A stretch of 64,000 bases of DNA from Helicobacter cappadocius (GCF_030688855.1 NZ_JAUYZK010000010.1:1-64000), one strand, 5' to 3'; positions 1-9,634 are shown, numbered from the stretch's first letter. Translations and numbers: made by a program. Notes: generated by a model from the sequence alone, not told the origin.

Positions 1-164
1 ATAAGGTTTGTATTGTGATGACACGATTTTACAGATGAAAATCATTCAAACATTCTACATTATCTCAATATTATCAATGTATTCCAACCATTATGTTCAA
101 ACTATTGGCTATTTGAAGTTATCTGGCGAGGTATTGATTTGATGGATTTGATAAAATGATTTGT

Positions 165-170
165 TATAAT
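165..170 (+). promoter_or_regulatory. -10 box for the TauE/SafE gene
   Basis: A TATAAT hexamer lies 32 bases before the first start codon in very AT-rich DNA. No convincing -35 box is visible, as is usual for the main Helicobacter sigma factor. The rest of bases 1-201 shows no recognisable gene; the longest frame there is about 35 codons and looks like chance. Confidence 0.5.
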
Positions 171-201
171 TTTTTGATAATAGCATTGATTCGAGGTTAA
201 A

Positions 202-984
202 ATGCACTATGGAGATTTGAGCTTATTTGTGCTTGTTGTTTTGTTCGGAGTGTTTTTTGTAGCTGGTTTTATTGATAGTATCGCAGGTGGGGGTGGATTA
301 CTTTCAATACCTGCATTGCTCTTAGCTGGAATTCCTCCACAATATGCACTTGGAACTAATAAATTTATCGTCGTTTTTGGTACGGCTAGTGCATTAGTAA
401 ATTTTATAAAGCATAAAAAAATCATTTACAAAATCACGCTTTTAAGCGTAGTTTTTTCTTTGTTAGGAGCTCATATTGGGACAGAGCTTATTTTATCTCT
501 TAGCGAATCTATAGCAACCAAAGTTATTTTGTTTTTACTTCCTCTAAGTGCTTTGAGTATTTTTATCCCTCATAATTTTGTAAAAAATAATCCAAAAAGT
601 TTCAATTCGATCCAGACATTTTTATATGCACCATTATTGAGTTTATTAATTGGGGTATATGATGGGTTTTTTGGGGCAGGTACAGGAACATTTTTGATAC
701 TGGGATTTTATCTTTTTTTGCAGATGGATATGCTCAGTGCTTCTGCTAGTGCCAAGGCGATCAATCTAGCTTCTGGATTGGGTTCTTTGGTTACATTTGC
801 ATTTTCAAATCATATTTTTTATTTTCTTGCACTGCCATTAATAGTGGCAAATATTCTAGGAGGATATACAGGAAGTAAATTAGCCATAAAAAAAGGTGTT
901 GGACTTATTAGGATATTTATTATCATTAGTTTTGTTTTAGTGTTTATCTCCTTGTTGCTTAAATACTTAAAGTCTTATTCATAA
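202..984 (+). CDS. TauE/SafE (TSUP) family membrane permease
   Basis: This 260-residue protein is almost entirely hydrophobic, with about eight membrane segments. It has the two family repeats: FIDSIAGGGGLLSIPALL near residue 24 with GTNKF after it, and VGIYDGFFGAGTG-like sequence (GVYDGFFGAGTGTF) near residue 151. TSUP proteins export or import small sulfur-containing or organic anions across the inner membrane, and the substrate cannot be read from sequence. The gene stands alone ahead of the DAHP synthase gene. The family call is firm and the substrate is unknown. Confidence 0.85.
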   Translation: MHYGDLSLFVLVVLFGVFFVAGFIDSIAGGGGLLSIPALLLAGIPPQYALGTNKFIVVFGTASALVNFIKHKKIIYKITLLSVVFSLLGAHIGTELILSLSESIATKVILFLLPLSALSIFIPHNFVKNNPKSFNSIQTFLYAPLLSLLIGVYDGFFGAGTGTFLILGFYLFLQMDMLSASASAKAINLASGLGSLVTFAFSNHIFYFLALPLIVANILGGYTGSKLAIKKGVGLIRIFIIISFVLVFISLLLKYLKSYS

Positions 985-1034
985 CTTTAGGATAAAATAA
1001 GCTATTTTTCAGTAACCAAAAATGGAGAAATTAG

Positions 1035-2420
1035 ATGCCAACACAACAGATACCCTCTGATTTGAACCCCCAATGGGAACGTAAATCTTGGAGAAATTTT
1101 CCTATCAAACAACATCCTAGCTATGCTAACAAAAAAGAACTTCAAGAAGTTGAAGAGGAGTTGCGAAGTTATCCTCCACTGGTTTTTGCAGGAGAGGCAC
1201 GAAATCTAAAAGAGCGATTCAAAGAGGCCTCTAGGGGAAGAGCATTTTTGCTTCAGGGTGGGGATTGTGCAGAAAGTTTTTCTCAATTTAATGGCATTAA
1301 TATCCGTGATATGTTCAAAGTTATTATTCAGATGGGAGCTATATTGACGTTTGCAGGGAGTTGCCCAATAGTAAAAGTGGGTCGCTTAGCTGGACAATTT
1401 GCCAAGCCTAGATCTTCTGATGCAGAAATAGTTGAGGGAGTAGAGCTTCCTAGTTATCGCGGTGATATGATAAATGGAATGGAATTTGATGTTATTTCAA
1501 GAACCCCAGATCCCAAAAGAATGCTAAGGGCATATCATCAAAGTGCGGCTACTTTGAATTTGATTCGGGCTTTTGCACAAGGTGGAATGGCAGATTTGAA
1601 TGAGGTTCATAGGTGGAATTTGAGTTTTGTGAAAAATAATGATTTTGGGAAAAAATATGAAGAACTTGCTGATCGCATCACTCAAACACTTGGTTTTATG
1701 AAGGCTTGTGGAATCAATACGCAAAATACACCCATTTTGAAAGAAACTGAATTTTATACAAGCCATGAGGCATTGTTATTAAACTACGAAGAACAGCTTG
1801 TGCGTCAAGATAGCTTAAGTGGAGATTGGTATGGTTGTTCGGCTCACATGCTATGGATTGGTGAGAGGACAAGAGGACTGCAAGAAGCACATTTGGAATT
1901 TTTGCGAGGGTTAAAAAATCCTGTAGGCGTGAAAATAGGACCTAATGCAACCAAAGAAGATATTTTAGGTATCTGCGATGTGCTTAACCCAGAAAATGAA
2001 GCAGGTCGATTGAATTTGATTGTTCGTATGGGGGCAGATATGATTAATGAGAGATTTCCAAAACTGTTGCGATCTGTTCAAAATGAGGGTAGGGAAATTT
2101 TATGGAGTTGTGATCCAATGCACGGAAATACGATTAAAGCAAGTTCTGGATATAAAACAAGAGTTTTTGATAGTGTATTGAGTGAGGTAAAAAGTTTTTT
2201 TGAAATACACAAAGCAGAGGGGAGTTATGCTGGAGGGGTGCATCTGGAGATGACAGGACAAGATGTTACTGAATGCGTAGGGGGTTCTCAAGAGATTACA
2301 GAAGCAGGGCTAGGCTGTAACTATAACACGCAGTGCGATCCTAGACTAAATGCAACTCAGGCTATTGAACTTGCCTTTTTGATAGCAGATATATTAAAAA
2401 ATAGAAAAGTTTCTCAATAG
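1035..2420 (+). CDS. aroF: Class II 3-deoxy-7-phosphoheptulonate (DAHP) synthase
   Basis: The product condenses phosphoenolpyruvate with erythrose 4-phosphate, the first step of the shikimate pathway. At 461 residues it has the length of class II (plant-like) enzymes rather than the 350-residue class I. Visible signatures are [11 protein letters not shown] near residue 75, [17 protein letters not shown] near 276, GVKIGPNA near 300 and [10 protein letters not shown] near 355. H. pylori also uses a class II enzyme (HP0134). An ATG preceded by GGAGAA sets the start. No other aromatic pathway genes are adjacent. Confidence 0.95.
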   Translation: MPTQQIPSDLNPQWERKSWRNFPIKQHPSYANKKELQEVEEELRSYPPLVFAGEARNLKERFKEASRGRAFLLQGGDCAESFSQFNGINIRDMFKVIIQMGAILTFAGSCPIVKVGRLAGQFAKPRSSDAEIVEGVELPSYRGDMINGMEFDVISRTPDPKRMLRAYHQSAATLNLIRAFAQGGMADLNEVHRWNLSFVKNNDFGKKYEELADRITQTLGFMKACGINTQNTPILKETEFYTSHEALLLNYEEQLVRQDSLSGDWYGCSAHMLWIGERTRGLQEAHLEFLRGLKNPVGVKIGPNATKEDILGICDVLNPENEAGRLNLIVRMGADMINERFPKLLRSVQNEGREILWSCDPMHGNTIKASSGYKTRVFDSVLSEVKSFFEIHKAEGSYAGGVHLEMTGQDVTECVGGSQEITEAGLGCNYNTQCDPRLNATQAIELAFLIADILKNRKVSQ

Positions 2421-2432
2421 ACTTTTTTCTGA

Positions 2433-2438
2433 TATAAT
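2433..2438 (+). promoter_or_regulatory. -10 box for the small lipoprotein gene
   Basis: A TATAAT sits 32 bases before the start of the 42-residue lipoprotein gene, inside a T-rich stretch just after aroF stops. An own promoter supports the small gene being real. Confidence 0.5.
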
Positions 2439-2469
2439 TTTTTTATAAGCCAACTTGTAAGGAGAGATT

Positions 2470-2598
2470 ATGTTTAAAATTTTTATTGTTACAGCATTTA
2501 CGATGATTATGTTTTTTGGCTGTGCCTTAGAAGATGCAGACTCTGAAAATCCTCCAACTCCTAGTGAAGAAACAACTTGGATTCCTGAACAAAAATAA
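2470..2598 (+). CDS. Small predicted lipoprotein (42 aa)
   Basis: This short frame begins with ATG after a GGAGAG ribosome binding site (2461-2466). It encodes a basic, hydrophobic signal segment of about 17 residues ending in MFFGC, which fits a lipobox with Cys18. The mature part is only about 25 residues, acidic and proline-rich (SENPPTPSEE). It has its own -10 box and a terminator-like hairpin behind it. Similar tiny lipoproteins of unknown function are common in Helicobacter. I do not recognise a family. Confidence 0.6.
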   Translation: MFKIFIVTAFTMIMFFGCALEDADSENPPTPSEETTWIPEQK

Positions 2599-2609
2599 AA
2601 TATCTATTT

Positions 2610-2636
2610 AGGGTGATTTTATTAAAACATCACTCT
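2610..2636 (+). terminator. Hairpin terminator after the small lipoprotein gene
   Basis: An 8-bp stem (AGGGTGAT pairing with ATCACTCT, one G-T pair) with an 11-base A/T loop is followed by a T-rich run. It lies 11 bases after the lipoprotein stop codon. Confidence 0.55.
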
Positions 2637-2776
2637 TATTTTATTTCTTCTGTTGTTTTGAGTGTTACTTTTTTTCTAAAAATATCTTTTTTCTGCTTTG
2701 AGTGCATTTCAAAATCATTTGAAATACTAGCTTTATACACTATGATAAGAATTCAATAAGATGTTAAGGGAAGGTA

Positions 2777-4843
2777 ATGAATAAATTCTTTTGGTATGTA
2801 ATTTGGGCTTTTATAGCTATTTTGGGGGCTTTTTGTTTTGGTGTTTTGACACTTAATGAAGGTGAAAATATCAGTGCAATTTGGCTTGTGGTTGCAAGTG
2901 TTTGTATCTATAGCATCGGGTATCGTTTTTATAGCAAATTTATCGCTTATAAGGTGCTGGGTCTTGACGATAATCGTGCTACTCCTGCAGTGGTAAATAA
3001 TGATGGTAGGGATTTTGTTCCCACTAATAAGATCGTTTTGTTTGGTCATCATTTTGCCGCTATTGCCGGAGCAGGACCTCTAGTAGGGCCAATATTGGCT
3101 GCTCAGATGGGTTATCTTCCTAGCATGATTTGGATATTAGTAGGAGGTGTTCTTGCAGGAGCTGTGCATGATTTTGTAGTTTTGTTTATTTCTGTGAGAC
3201 GAAATGGCAAGTCACTAGGTGAAATGATAAAAGAAGAGATGGGCAGATTCACAGGTGCTTTTGCTATGCTTGGAATTTTTGGGATTATGCTCATTATCAT
3301 TGCGATTTTGGCGATGGTAGTGGTGAAGGCTTTGGCAGATAGTCCTTGGGGATTTTTTACCATCGTGATGACAATCCCAATTGCTATTTTGATGGGAGTT
3401 TATATGAGGTTTATTCGACCAGGTAGGGTTGGAGAAGCATCTGTAATAGGTTTTGTTCTTTTGATGATTGCTCTTTATTATGGGAGATATGTTTCTTCTG
3501 ATCCTTATTTGGCAAGTTTTTTTACTTTTGATGCTCCTACACTTGCTATGATGATGATAGCTTACGGTTTTATAGCGGCTATTTTGCCTGTATGGTTTCT
3601 TTTGGCTCCTCGTGATTATTTGAGTACTTTTTTGAAAATAGGAGTGATTATAGCTATGGCACTTGCTATTTTGTATGTAGCTCCTCCTATTGAAATGCCA
3701 AAACTCACTCAGTATCTTGATGGAAGCGGACCTGTGTTTGCTGGAAGTTTGTTTCCATTTTTATTTATTACTATTGCTTGTGGTGCTATCAGCGGCTTTC
3801 ATGCTTTGATTGCTTCAGGAACGACACCTAAGATGATACAGAAAGAATCTCACATCAGATTGGTCGGTTATGGATCGATGATCATGGAATCAGGAGTGGC
3901 GATTATGGCACTTATTGCTGCTACTATCTTGCATCCTGGATTGTATTTTGCTATCAATTCACCTGCAATCAGTATCGGCACAGATATTGTTTCAGCTGCA
4001 CAGACCATCTCTAGTTGGGGGTTTCATATCTCTGCACAAGAAATAAGTAATCTTACACAAAACATTGGCGAACAAAGTATCTTGAGCCGAACAGGAGGAG
4101 CTCCTACTTTTGCTATTGGATTAGCATTGATTGTTCATCAGATCATAGGAGGGAGTGCGATGATGGGATTTTGGTATCATTTTGCGATTTTGTTTGAGGC
4201 GTTGTTTATCCTCACTGCTGTAGATGCAGGTACGAGAACTTGTCGTTTTATGGTTCAAGATATATTAGGAAATATTTATAAGCCCTTTGGTAATACCCAT
4301 TCTTATTTTTCAGGCGTCATTGCTACGGCTTTGTGTGTGGCTGGTTGGGGATATTTTCTGTATCAAGGAGCAATAGATCCAAAGGGAGGAATTTATACGC
4401 TTTGGCCTCTTTTTGGTGTGAGCAACCAAATGCTCGCAGGTATGGCGTTGTTGCTTGTGAGTGTGATTTTATTCAAAATGGGCAAGGCTAGATATGCATG
4501 GGTGAGTGCATTTCCTGCTATTTTCGTTCTTGTAGCTACGCTTTATGCAGGAGTGCTAAAGGTATTACCAGCAAGTGGAAATGCCTTAAATGATAGCGTG
4601 AGTCATATTGCCATCGCTCAAAACCTTGCTGCTAAACTCCCTAGCATTACTGATAGTGTCCAAATTTCAGCGATTGAAGCCTCTATTAGGAGCAATATTA
4701 TCGATGCTGTTTTGTGTATATTTTTTATGATTGTAACTGTTTTGGTGATTTTTTCTTGTTTGCGTATTTGTATCTTGTCTCTTAGAGATAAAAACAATCT
4801 CAAATCAACTTTGTGCGAGTCTCCATACATAAGAGCTTCATAA
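2777..4843 (+). CDS. cstA: Carbon starvation protein A (CstA) family transporter
   Basis: This 688-residue inner-membrane protein has many membrane segments and CstA signatures: the NDGRDFVPTNK motif near residue 75 and GHHFAAIAGAGPLVGP just after. CstA proteins carry peptides in Campylobacter and H. pylori and pyruvate in E. coli (CstA/BtsT). The downstream ybdD-type gene overlaps by one base (TAATG), so the pair is translationally coupled. A TATGAT -10 box lies at 2741-2746. The family is certain and the substrate is inferred. Confidence 0.95.
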   Translation: MNKFFWYVIWAFIAILGAFCFGVLTLNEGENISAIWLVVASVCIYSIGYRFYSKFIAYKVLGLDDNRATPAVVNNDGRDFVPTNKIVLFGHHFAAIAGAGPLVGPILAAQMGYLPSMIWILVGGVLAGAVHDFVVLFISVRRNGKSLGEMIKEEMGRFTGAFAMLGIFGIMLIIIAILAMVVVKALADSPWGFFTIVMTIPIAILMGVYMRFIRPGRVGEASVIGFVLLMIALYYGRYVSSDPYLASFFTFDAPTLAMMMIAYGFIAAILPVWFLLAPRDYLSTFLKIGVIIAMALAILYVAPPIEMPKLTQYLDGSGPVFAGSLFPFLFITIACGAISGFHALIASGTTPKMIQKESHIRLVGYGSMIMESGVAIMALIAATILHPGLYFAINSPAISIGTDIVSAAQTISSWGFHISAQEISNLTQNIGEQSILSRTGGAPTFAIGLALIVHQIIGGSAMMGFWYHFAILFEALFILTAVDAGTRTCRFMVQDILGNIYKPFGNTHSYFSGVIATALCVAGWGYFLYQGAIDPKGGIYTLWPLFGVSNQMLAGMALLLVSVILFKMGKARYAWVSAFPAIFVLVATLYAGVLKVLPASGNALNDSVSHIAIAQNLAAKLPSITDSVQISAIEASIRSNIIDAVLCIFFMIVTVLVIFSCLRICILSLRDKNNLKSTLCESPYIRAS

Positions 4844-5043
4844 TGAAATTTTTATCAAAAATTCAAGCAATTTATAGAAAGTCTGATCGCTTTTTTCACC
4901 TTTTGGTTGGACTTCCTAGTTATGATAAGTATCTTGAACATATGGAAAAATTTCATCCAGATAAAATACCTAAAACTCAAAAAGAGTTTTTTATACAAGC
5001 TCAAGAGGCTAGATATGGTAAAAATGGGGCAAAAAAATGCTGA
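4843..5043 (+). CDS. YbdD/YjiX family small protein
   Basis: This 66-residue basic protein has the family pattern of a short helix (FLSKIQAIYRKSDRFFHLLVGLPSYDKYLEHM) followed by HPDKIPKTQKEFFIQAQEARYG. It sits directly behind cstA, the usual arrangement in proteobacteria, where the partner is required for or modulates CstA-type uptake. I chose the ATG at 4843, which overlaps the cstA stop. A longer frame from 4813 would run inside cstA and is unlikely. Confidence 0.9.
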   Translation: MKFLSKIQAIYRKSDRFFHLLVGLPSYDKYLEHMEKFHPDKIPKTQKEFFIQAQEARYGKNGAKKC

Positions 5044-5159
5044 TAAAAGCAAAAGGATACGGTTCGTATCATACATTTTTTGCAAAACATAATAATTTTG
5101 ATATTTTTAATATGGATGAAATGAGTAGAAATTTATTTATAAAATATTTTTCTTTATGA
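5037..5159 (+). CDS. Possible 40-aa ORF overlapping the end of the ybdD-type gene
   Basis: An ATG seven bases before the stop of the preceding gene opens a 40-codon frame (starting MLIKAKGYGSYHTFF) with no strong ribosome binding site beyond a GGGG. I recognise no family. It could be a coupled small gene or chance reading of AT-rich DNA. Confidence 0.2.
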   Translation: MLIKAKGYGSYHTFFAKHNNFDIFNMDEMSRNLFIKYFSL

Positions 5160-5237
5160 TTCTAAATCAAACTTTGTATCGTTGCTATCTTTTTAGTACA
5201 ATGAGAATGTATCAAAATTAATAATAAGGAAGATGAT

Positions 5238-5990
5238 ATGAATAAAAAAAATACGAATTTGAGTAGAAGGAATTTTTTTAAAACTTCTACACTTGCTGCA
5301 GGGGCAGTGCTGGGCGGAGGTGCCTTTGCTGGTACTTTGGCAGGTTGTGATGATTCAAAAAATAACTCCCATTCTATGCAATCAAATTATGATACAAATC
5401 AGGAAGCTCAAGCAAGAGGGAGAATGTTTTTTACCAAAGACTTAGATTTCGCGGTTTTATCAGCTAGTTGTGAGCGGATTTTTCCAAAAGATGATTTAGG
5501 AGCAGGAGCTATAGAGTTAGGCGTTCCTTATTTTATAGATAATCAACTCGCAGGTGCATATGGATACAACGCTAGAGAATATATGAGCGGACCTTTTGAG
5601 AATGGCACTCCAACACAAGGTTATCAAACCCCTCTTATCCGTAGAGATATTTTTTTAGAAGGTATAAAGTCTATAGAAAATGAAGCAATAAAAAATTATA
5701 AAAAAAGTTTTGTAGATTTGGATGCTAAAAATCAAGATTTAATTCTCAAAAGTTTTGAAGCAAATAAGGTTTCTATGAAAGGGGTTTCATCAAGCTATTT
5801 TTTCTCTCTTTTGAGAGAAATGACTTTAGCTGGGGTGTATGCAGATCCTATCTATGGTGGTAATGATAAAATGCAGGGATGGAAAATGAAAGAGTTTCCT
5901 GGAGCACAAATGTCTTATATGGCATTTATTACAGATGAAAAATTTCAAAAAATATCTCCTATGTCTTTAGCTGATATGCAAGGAAAATAA
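5238..5990 (+). CDS. Gluconate 2-dehydrogenase subunit 3 family protein (Tat-exported)
   Basis: The 250-residue protein starts with a twin-arginine signal (SRRNFFKTST) and an alanine/glycine-rich hydrophobic stretch ending near LAGC, so it is exported folded. The rest matches the small subunit that accompanies GMC-type sugar-acid dehydrogenases. Its stop is one base before the start of the GMC subunit, so the two form one transcription and export unit. Campylobacter jejuni Cj0414/Cj0415 is the described counterpart, oxidising gluconate in the periplasm. A TACAAT -10 box lies at 5197-5202. Confidence 0.88.
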   Translation: MNKKNTNLSRRNFFKTSTLAAGAVLGGGAFAGTLAGCDDSKNNSHSMQSNYDTNQEAQARGRMFFTKDLDFAVLSASCERIFPKDDLGAGAIELGVPYFIDNQLAGAYGYNAREYMSGPFENGTPTQGYQTPLIRRDIFLEGIKSIENEAIKNYKKSFVDLDAKNQDLILKSFEANKVSMKGVSSSYFFSLLREMTLAGVYADPIYGGNDKMQGWKMKEFPGAQMSYMAFITDEKFQKISPMSLADMQGK

Positions 5991-5991
5991 A

Positions 5992-7704
5992 ATGGCAAAA
6001 ATATTAAAAAAAGTAGATGTATTAACCGTTGGAGTTGGCTGGACAGGAGGTATTGTAGCTGCTGAATGTGCAAAAGCTGGGCTTAAAGTCGTTGGGCTAG
6101 AACGTGGAGATATGAGGAGTACTGAAGATTTTGTAGAAGTTCATGATGAGTGGCGTTATGCTGTGAATTATGGCTTAATGCAAGATCTCTCTAAAGAAAC
6201 TGTAACCTTTAGGAATTCTCCCAAACAAAAAGCTCTTCCTATGAGAAAACTAGGCTCTTTTTTGCTTGGAGATAATTTAGGCGGAGCAGGGGTACATTGG
6301 AATGGTTGGACTTATAGATTTTTTCCTTATGATTTTCAGATCAAAACAATGACAGAGAAACGTTATGGTAAAAATAAACTTTCCAAAGACTATTTGCTTC
6401 AAGATTGGGGTATTACGTATGATGAAATGGAACCTTATTTTGATAAGTTTGAAAAGACAGCTGGAATTTCAGGTGAGGCTAAAAATCCATTTTCTGGAAA
6501 AAGATCTAGTGATTATCCTCAAGTGCCTTTGCAAAATACTCCTATTCTCTCAAAGTTTGAGCAGACAACCAAAAAAATGGGCTACCATCCCTATAGAATG
6601 CCCGCAGCAAATAGTTCTGGAAGCTACACCAATCCTGATGGAGAAGTTCTTAATCCTTGCCAATATTGTGCTTTTTGCGAAAGATTTGGTTGTGAGTATG
6701 GTGCGAAGGCAAGTCCTATTGTTACTGTTATTCCAACAGCACTTAAAACAGGAAATTATGAAATCAGATCCAATGCAAATGTGATTGAAATTCTCAAAAA
6801 AGGGAATAAAGTTATCGGGGTAAAATATGTCGATACAAAGACCTTAGAAGAATATATTCAACTTGCTGATATTGTCGTGCTTAGCAGTTTTGTGCTAAAT
6901 AATGCTAAGTTGTTAATGGTTTCAAATATTGGAGAACAATATGATCCTAAGACTCGCAAAGGCACTTTAGGAAAAAATTATTGTTATCAGCTCAATCCAG
7001 GCACAACAGCTTTTTTTGATGATCAATACAATGTTTTTATGGGTTCAGGAGCGTTAGGAACAAATATAGATGATTTCAATGGAGATAATTTTGACCATTC
7101 TAATTTAGATTTTATTCATGGAGCTTTAATCTATGGTCTCCAAAGTGGTTCTAGACCCATTTTGAGTAATCCCGTACCTGCTGGAACACCTTCTTGGGGA
7201 AGTGAGTTTAAAAAAGCTTCTGTATATAACTATACTCGTGCCATATCTGTAGGAGGACAAGGTGCTTCAATGCCACATTATCAAAATTATTTATCTTTAG
7301 ACCCTACCTATAAAGATGCCTATGGAATGCCGTTATTGAGAATGACTTATAATTTTACAGATCAAGACAGAGCTCTTTTCAAACACATAACCGCACAAAC
7401 TGAAGCGATTGCTAAGGCTATGAATCCTAAGTCTATTGTTTCTGCTGCACAAATCACAGATTATAGCGTCGTGCCTTATCAATCAACGCATAATGTTGGA
7501 GGCACTACGATGGGATCAGATCCAAAAAATAGCGTCGTGAATAATTATTTACAACACTGGGATGTGGAAAATCTTTTTGTGGTTGGAGCTGGAAATTTTG
7601 CACACAATAGCGGATATAATCCTACTGGAACTGCTGGTGCTTTGGCATATAGATGTGCTGAAGGGATTATCAAGTATCACAAAAAAGGTGGAAGTTTGGT
7701 ATAA
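5992..7704 (+). CDS. GMC-family oxidoreductase, gluconate 2-dehydrogenase large subunit
   Basis: The 570-residue flavoprotein has an N-terminal nucleotide-binding fold (VGVGWTGGIVAAECAKAG near residue 13, then GLERG), a GGAGVHWNGW segment near residue 98 and a C-terminal HNVGGTTMG and NPTGTAGALA block of GMC enzymes. A cysteine cluster (CQYCAFCERFGCEYG, near residue 223) is typical of the gluconate dehydrogenase branch. It has no signal of its own and probably crosses the membrane with the Tat-tagged subunit. No cytochrome c subunit gene is adjacent. Gluconate is the likely substrate, but related sugar acids are possible. Confidence 0.88.
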   Translation: MAKILKKVDVLTVGVGWTGGIVAAECAKAGLKVVGLERGDMRSTEDFVEVHDEWRYAVNYGLMQDLSKETVTFRNSPKQKALPMRKLGSFLLGDNLGGAGVHWNGWTYRFFPYDFQIKTMTEKRYGKNKLSKDYLLQDWGITYDEMEPYFDKFEKTAGISGEAKNPFSGKRSSDYPQVPLQNTPILSKFEQTTKKMGYHPYRMPAANSSGSYTNPDGEVLNPCQYCAFCERFGCEYGAKASPIVTVIPTALKTGNYEIRSNANVIEILKKGNKVIGVKYVDTKTLEEYIQLADIVVLSSFVLNNAKLLMVSNIGEQYDPKTRKGTLGKNYCYQLNPGTTAFFDDQYNVFMGSGALGTNIDDFNGDNFDHSNLDFIHGALIYGLQSGSRPILSNPVPAGTPSWGSEFKKASVYNYTRAISVGGQGASMPHYQNYLSLDPTYKDAYGMPLLRMTYNFTDQDRALFKHITAQTEAIAKAMNPKSIVSAAQITDYSVVPYQSTHNVGGTTMGSDPKNSVVNNYLQHWDVENLFVVGAGNFAHNSGYNPTGTAGALAYRCAEGIIKYHKKGGSLV

Positions 7705-7718
7705 ATCCTTTGGTTTCC

Positions 7719-7760
7719 TTTAGAAGGGTATCTTAATGCCCTTCTAAATTATTTTTTCTC
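7719..7760 (+). terminator. Strong intrinsic terminator after the GMC dehydrogenase pair
   Basis: A perfect 10-bp inverted repeat (TTTAGAAGGG, 7719-7728, with CCCTTCTAAA, 7739-7748) and 10-base loop is followed by a T-rich run. The remaining bases to 7890 hold only AT-rich leader for poxB. Confidence 0.8.
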
Positions 7761-7890
7761 CTTTATCTTTTCTTTCTCTTCTATTTTTAAATAAATATTT
7801 TTTATCTATTAATAATTTTATTTTTTCAAGTATCTCAATGTTTAATATTTTAGATGTAAAATGAAATAATTTTAAATTTTAGGAGCGAAA

Positions 7891-9609
7891 ATGAAAGTTG
7901 CAGAAATAATGGTCGAAGTTTTGGCAAATGCAGGAGTGCAAAGATGCTATGGGATTGTAGGTGATACACTCAATCATTTTACCGATGCTATTTATCATAG
8001 CAAAAAAATACAATGGATTCATATGAGACACGAAGAAGCAGGAGGTTTTGCAGCTGGAGCTGATGCACTTATAACAAAAAAACCAACTGCTTGTGCAGGT
8101 TCTTGCGGTCCTGGAAGTTTGCATTTTATCAACTCTTTGATGGATGCAGGACGTAACCGTGCTCCTGTGATATTGATAGCTAGTCAGCTTGATGTTCAAA
8201 ACTTGGGAACACATTTTCCTCAAGAAGTTGATTTTAAAAAAATCTATGAAAGTTTTGCAGTTTATTGTGAGCAGATAAATACCCCAGAGGAAGCTCAATA
8301 TATTATGACTATGGCGGTTCAAAATGCCATCAACAAAAGGGGAGTTGCTGTAGTAATAATGCCTGTAAATATAAGCGTACAATCTGCGCAATATGATCCA
8401 AATATGAAAATCCATTTACCAAATCCAGTGTTTTGCCCTAACGAAGATGAAATCAAGGAGATTGTCAGTTTGATTTCTAAGGGTAAAAAGGTTGGCATAT
8501 ATGCTGGAGCAGGTGTCGAAGGAGCACATGATGAGCTTGTGAAATTTGCTGAAAAGATCAAAGCACCTATAGCCCACAGTGCAAGATCAAAAGATTTTGT
8601 GGAATATGATAATCCGTATAATATGGGTATGACAGGGCTTGTGGGGGTCAAATCAGGCTTTGATATGATGAATGAATGTGATGTGTTATTGGTGTTGGGA
8701 TCGGATTTGGCATGGAGGCAGTTTTATCCACAAAAGGCTGTGATTATTCAAGTAGATAATGATTGTTCTCATCTTGGACGCAGATGTAATCCAAAAATTG
8801 CTGTTTTAGGAGATGTGAAGCATACATTAAAAAAACTTATAGAAGCAGTGAGTGAAAAAACTGATAGGAGCTTCTTAGATCATTGTCTGAAGATAAAAGA
8901 AGAAACAGATAAAAAATTACTAAAAGACACACAAGCCCCCTCTGGCGATATAATACATCCGCAATTCCTTACAGGGCTTATTGATAAATACGCTCCAAAA
9001 GACGCGCTTTTTGCAGCTGATGGAGGTTCTCCGATGGTCTGGGCATTGCGTTATTTGACAGGGACAAGAGAACGTCGTATTTTTACATCATTATTGCATG
9101 GAACGATGGCGAATGCTATGCCGATGTGCTTGGGACTAAAAAAGGCATTTCCAAATAAAGAAGTGATTTCTTTTTCAGGAGATGGTGGATTAGCTATGTT
9201 GCTTGGAGATTTGCTCAGTGCCATTCAAGAAAATATACCCATCAAGGTTGTGGTTTTTAATAATTCATCTTTGAATTTTGTTGAACTTGAACAAAAAGTA
9301 GAAGGGCTTTTGGACAATTATACAGATCTAAAAAATCCATCTTTTGCCGATCTTAGCAGGGTTATAGGATTTGATTCTTGGAGGGTTGAAAAAAGTTCAG
9401 ATTTAGAAGAAAATGTAAAAAATTTTTTTAATACTAAAAAACCGGCCTTATTGGATGTTGTAGTCAATCCTAAAGAACTCGTAATGCCTCCAAAAGTTGA
9501 ATTATCCGAAGTTGCACACTTTGCACTTTATTCAGCAAAGGCACTTATTGCAGGTAGAGCAAATGATGTTGAGGAACTGATAAAAACAAATATCAACAAG
9601 CTTATTTGA
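7891..9609 (+). CDS. poxB: Pyruvate:quinone dehydrogenase (pyruvate oxidase, ThDP enzyme)
   Basis: This 572-residue thiamine-diphosphate enzyme has an N-terminal pyrimidine-binding domain with the catalytic glutamate in HMRHEEAGGFAAG (near residue 50), a central FAD-type domain, and a C-terminal ThDP motif beginning GDGGLAMLLGD near residue 430 and ending in NN. PoxB decarboxylates pyruvate to acetate and CO2 and passes electrons to the quinone pool at the inner membrane. It lies alone after a terminator, with GGAG before the ATG. Acetolactate synthase is a possible confusion, but the LHFINSLMDAGRNRAPVIL stretch and the lone large subunit favour PoxB. Confidence 0.88.
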   Translation: MKVAEIMVEVLANAGVQRCYGIVGDTLNHFTDAIYHSKKIQWIHMRHEEAGGFAAGADALITKKPTACAGSCGPGSLHFINSLMDAGRNRAPVILIASQLDVQNLGTHFPQEVDFKKIYESFAVYCEQINTPEEAQYIMTMAVQNAINKRGVAVVIMPVNISVQSAQYDPNMKIHLPNPVFCPNEDEIKEIVSLISKGKKVGIYAGAGVEGAHDELVKFAEKIKAPIAHSARSKDFVEYDNPYNMGMTGLVGVKSGFDMMNECDVLLVLGSDLAWRQFYPQKAVIIQVDNDCSHLGRRCNPKIAVLGDVKHTLKKLIEAVSEKTDRSFLDHCLKIKEETDKKLLKDTQAPSGDIIHPQFLTGLIDKYAPKDALFAADGGSPMVWALRYLTGTRERRIFTSLLHGTMANAMPMCLGLKKAFPNKEVISFSGDGGLAMLLGDLLSAIQENIPIKVVVFNNSSLNFVELEQKVEGLLDNYTDLKNPSFADLSRVIGFDSWRVEKSSDLEENVKNFFNTKKPALLDVVVNPKELVMPPKVELSEVAHFALYSAKALIAGRANDVEELIKTNINKLI

Positions 9610-9634
9610 CAAATGTGATTATTTTTTAAACAAT

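Noticed and set aside
1-201. End of an upstream gene or IS remnant at the window edge
   Set aside because: All frames on both strands are closed within short distances and no motif is recognisable.
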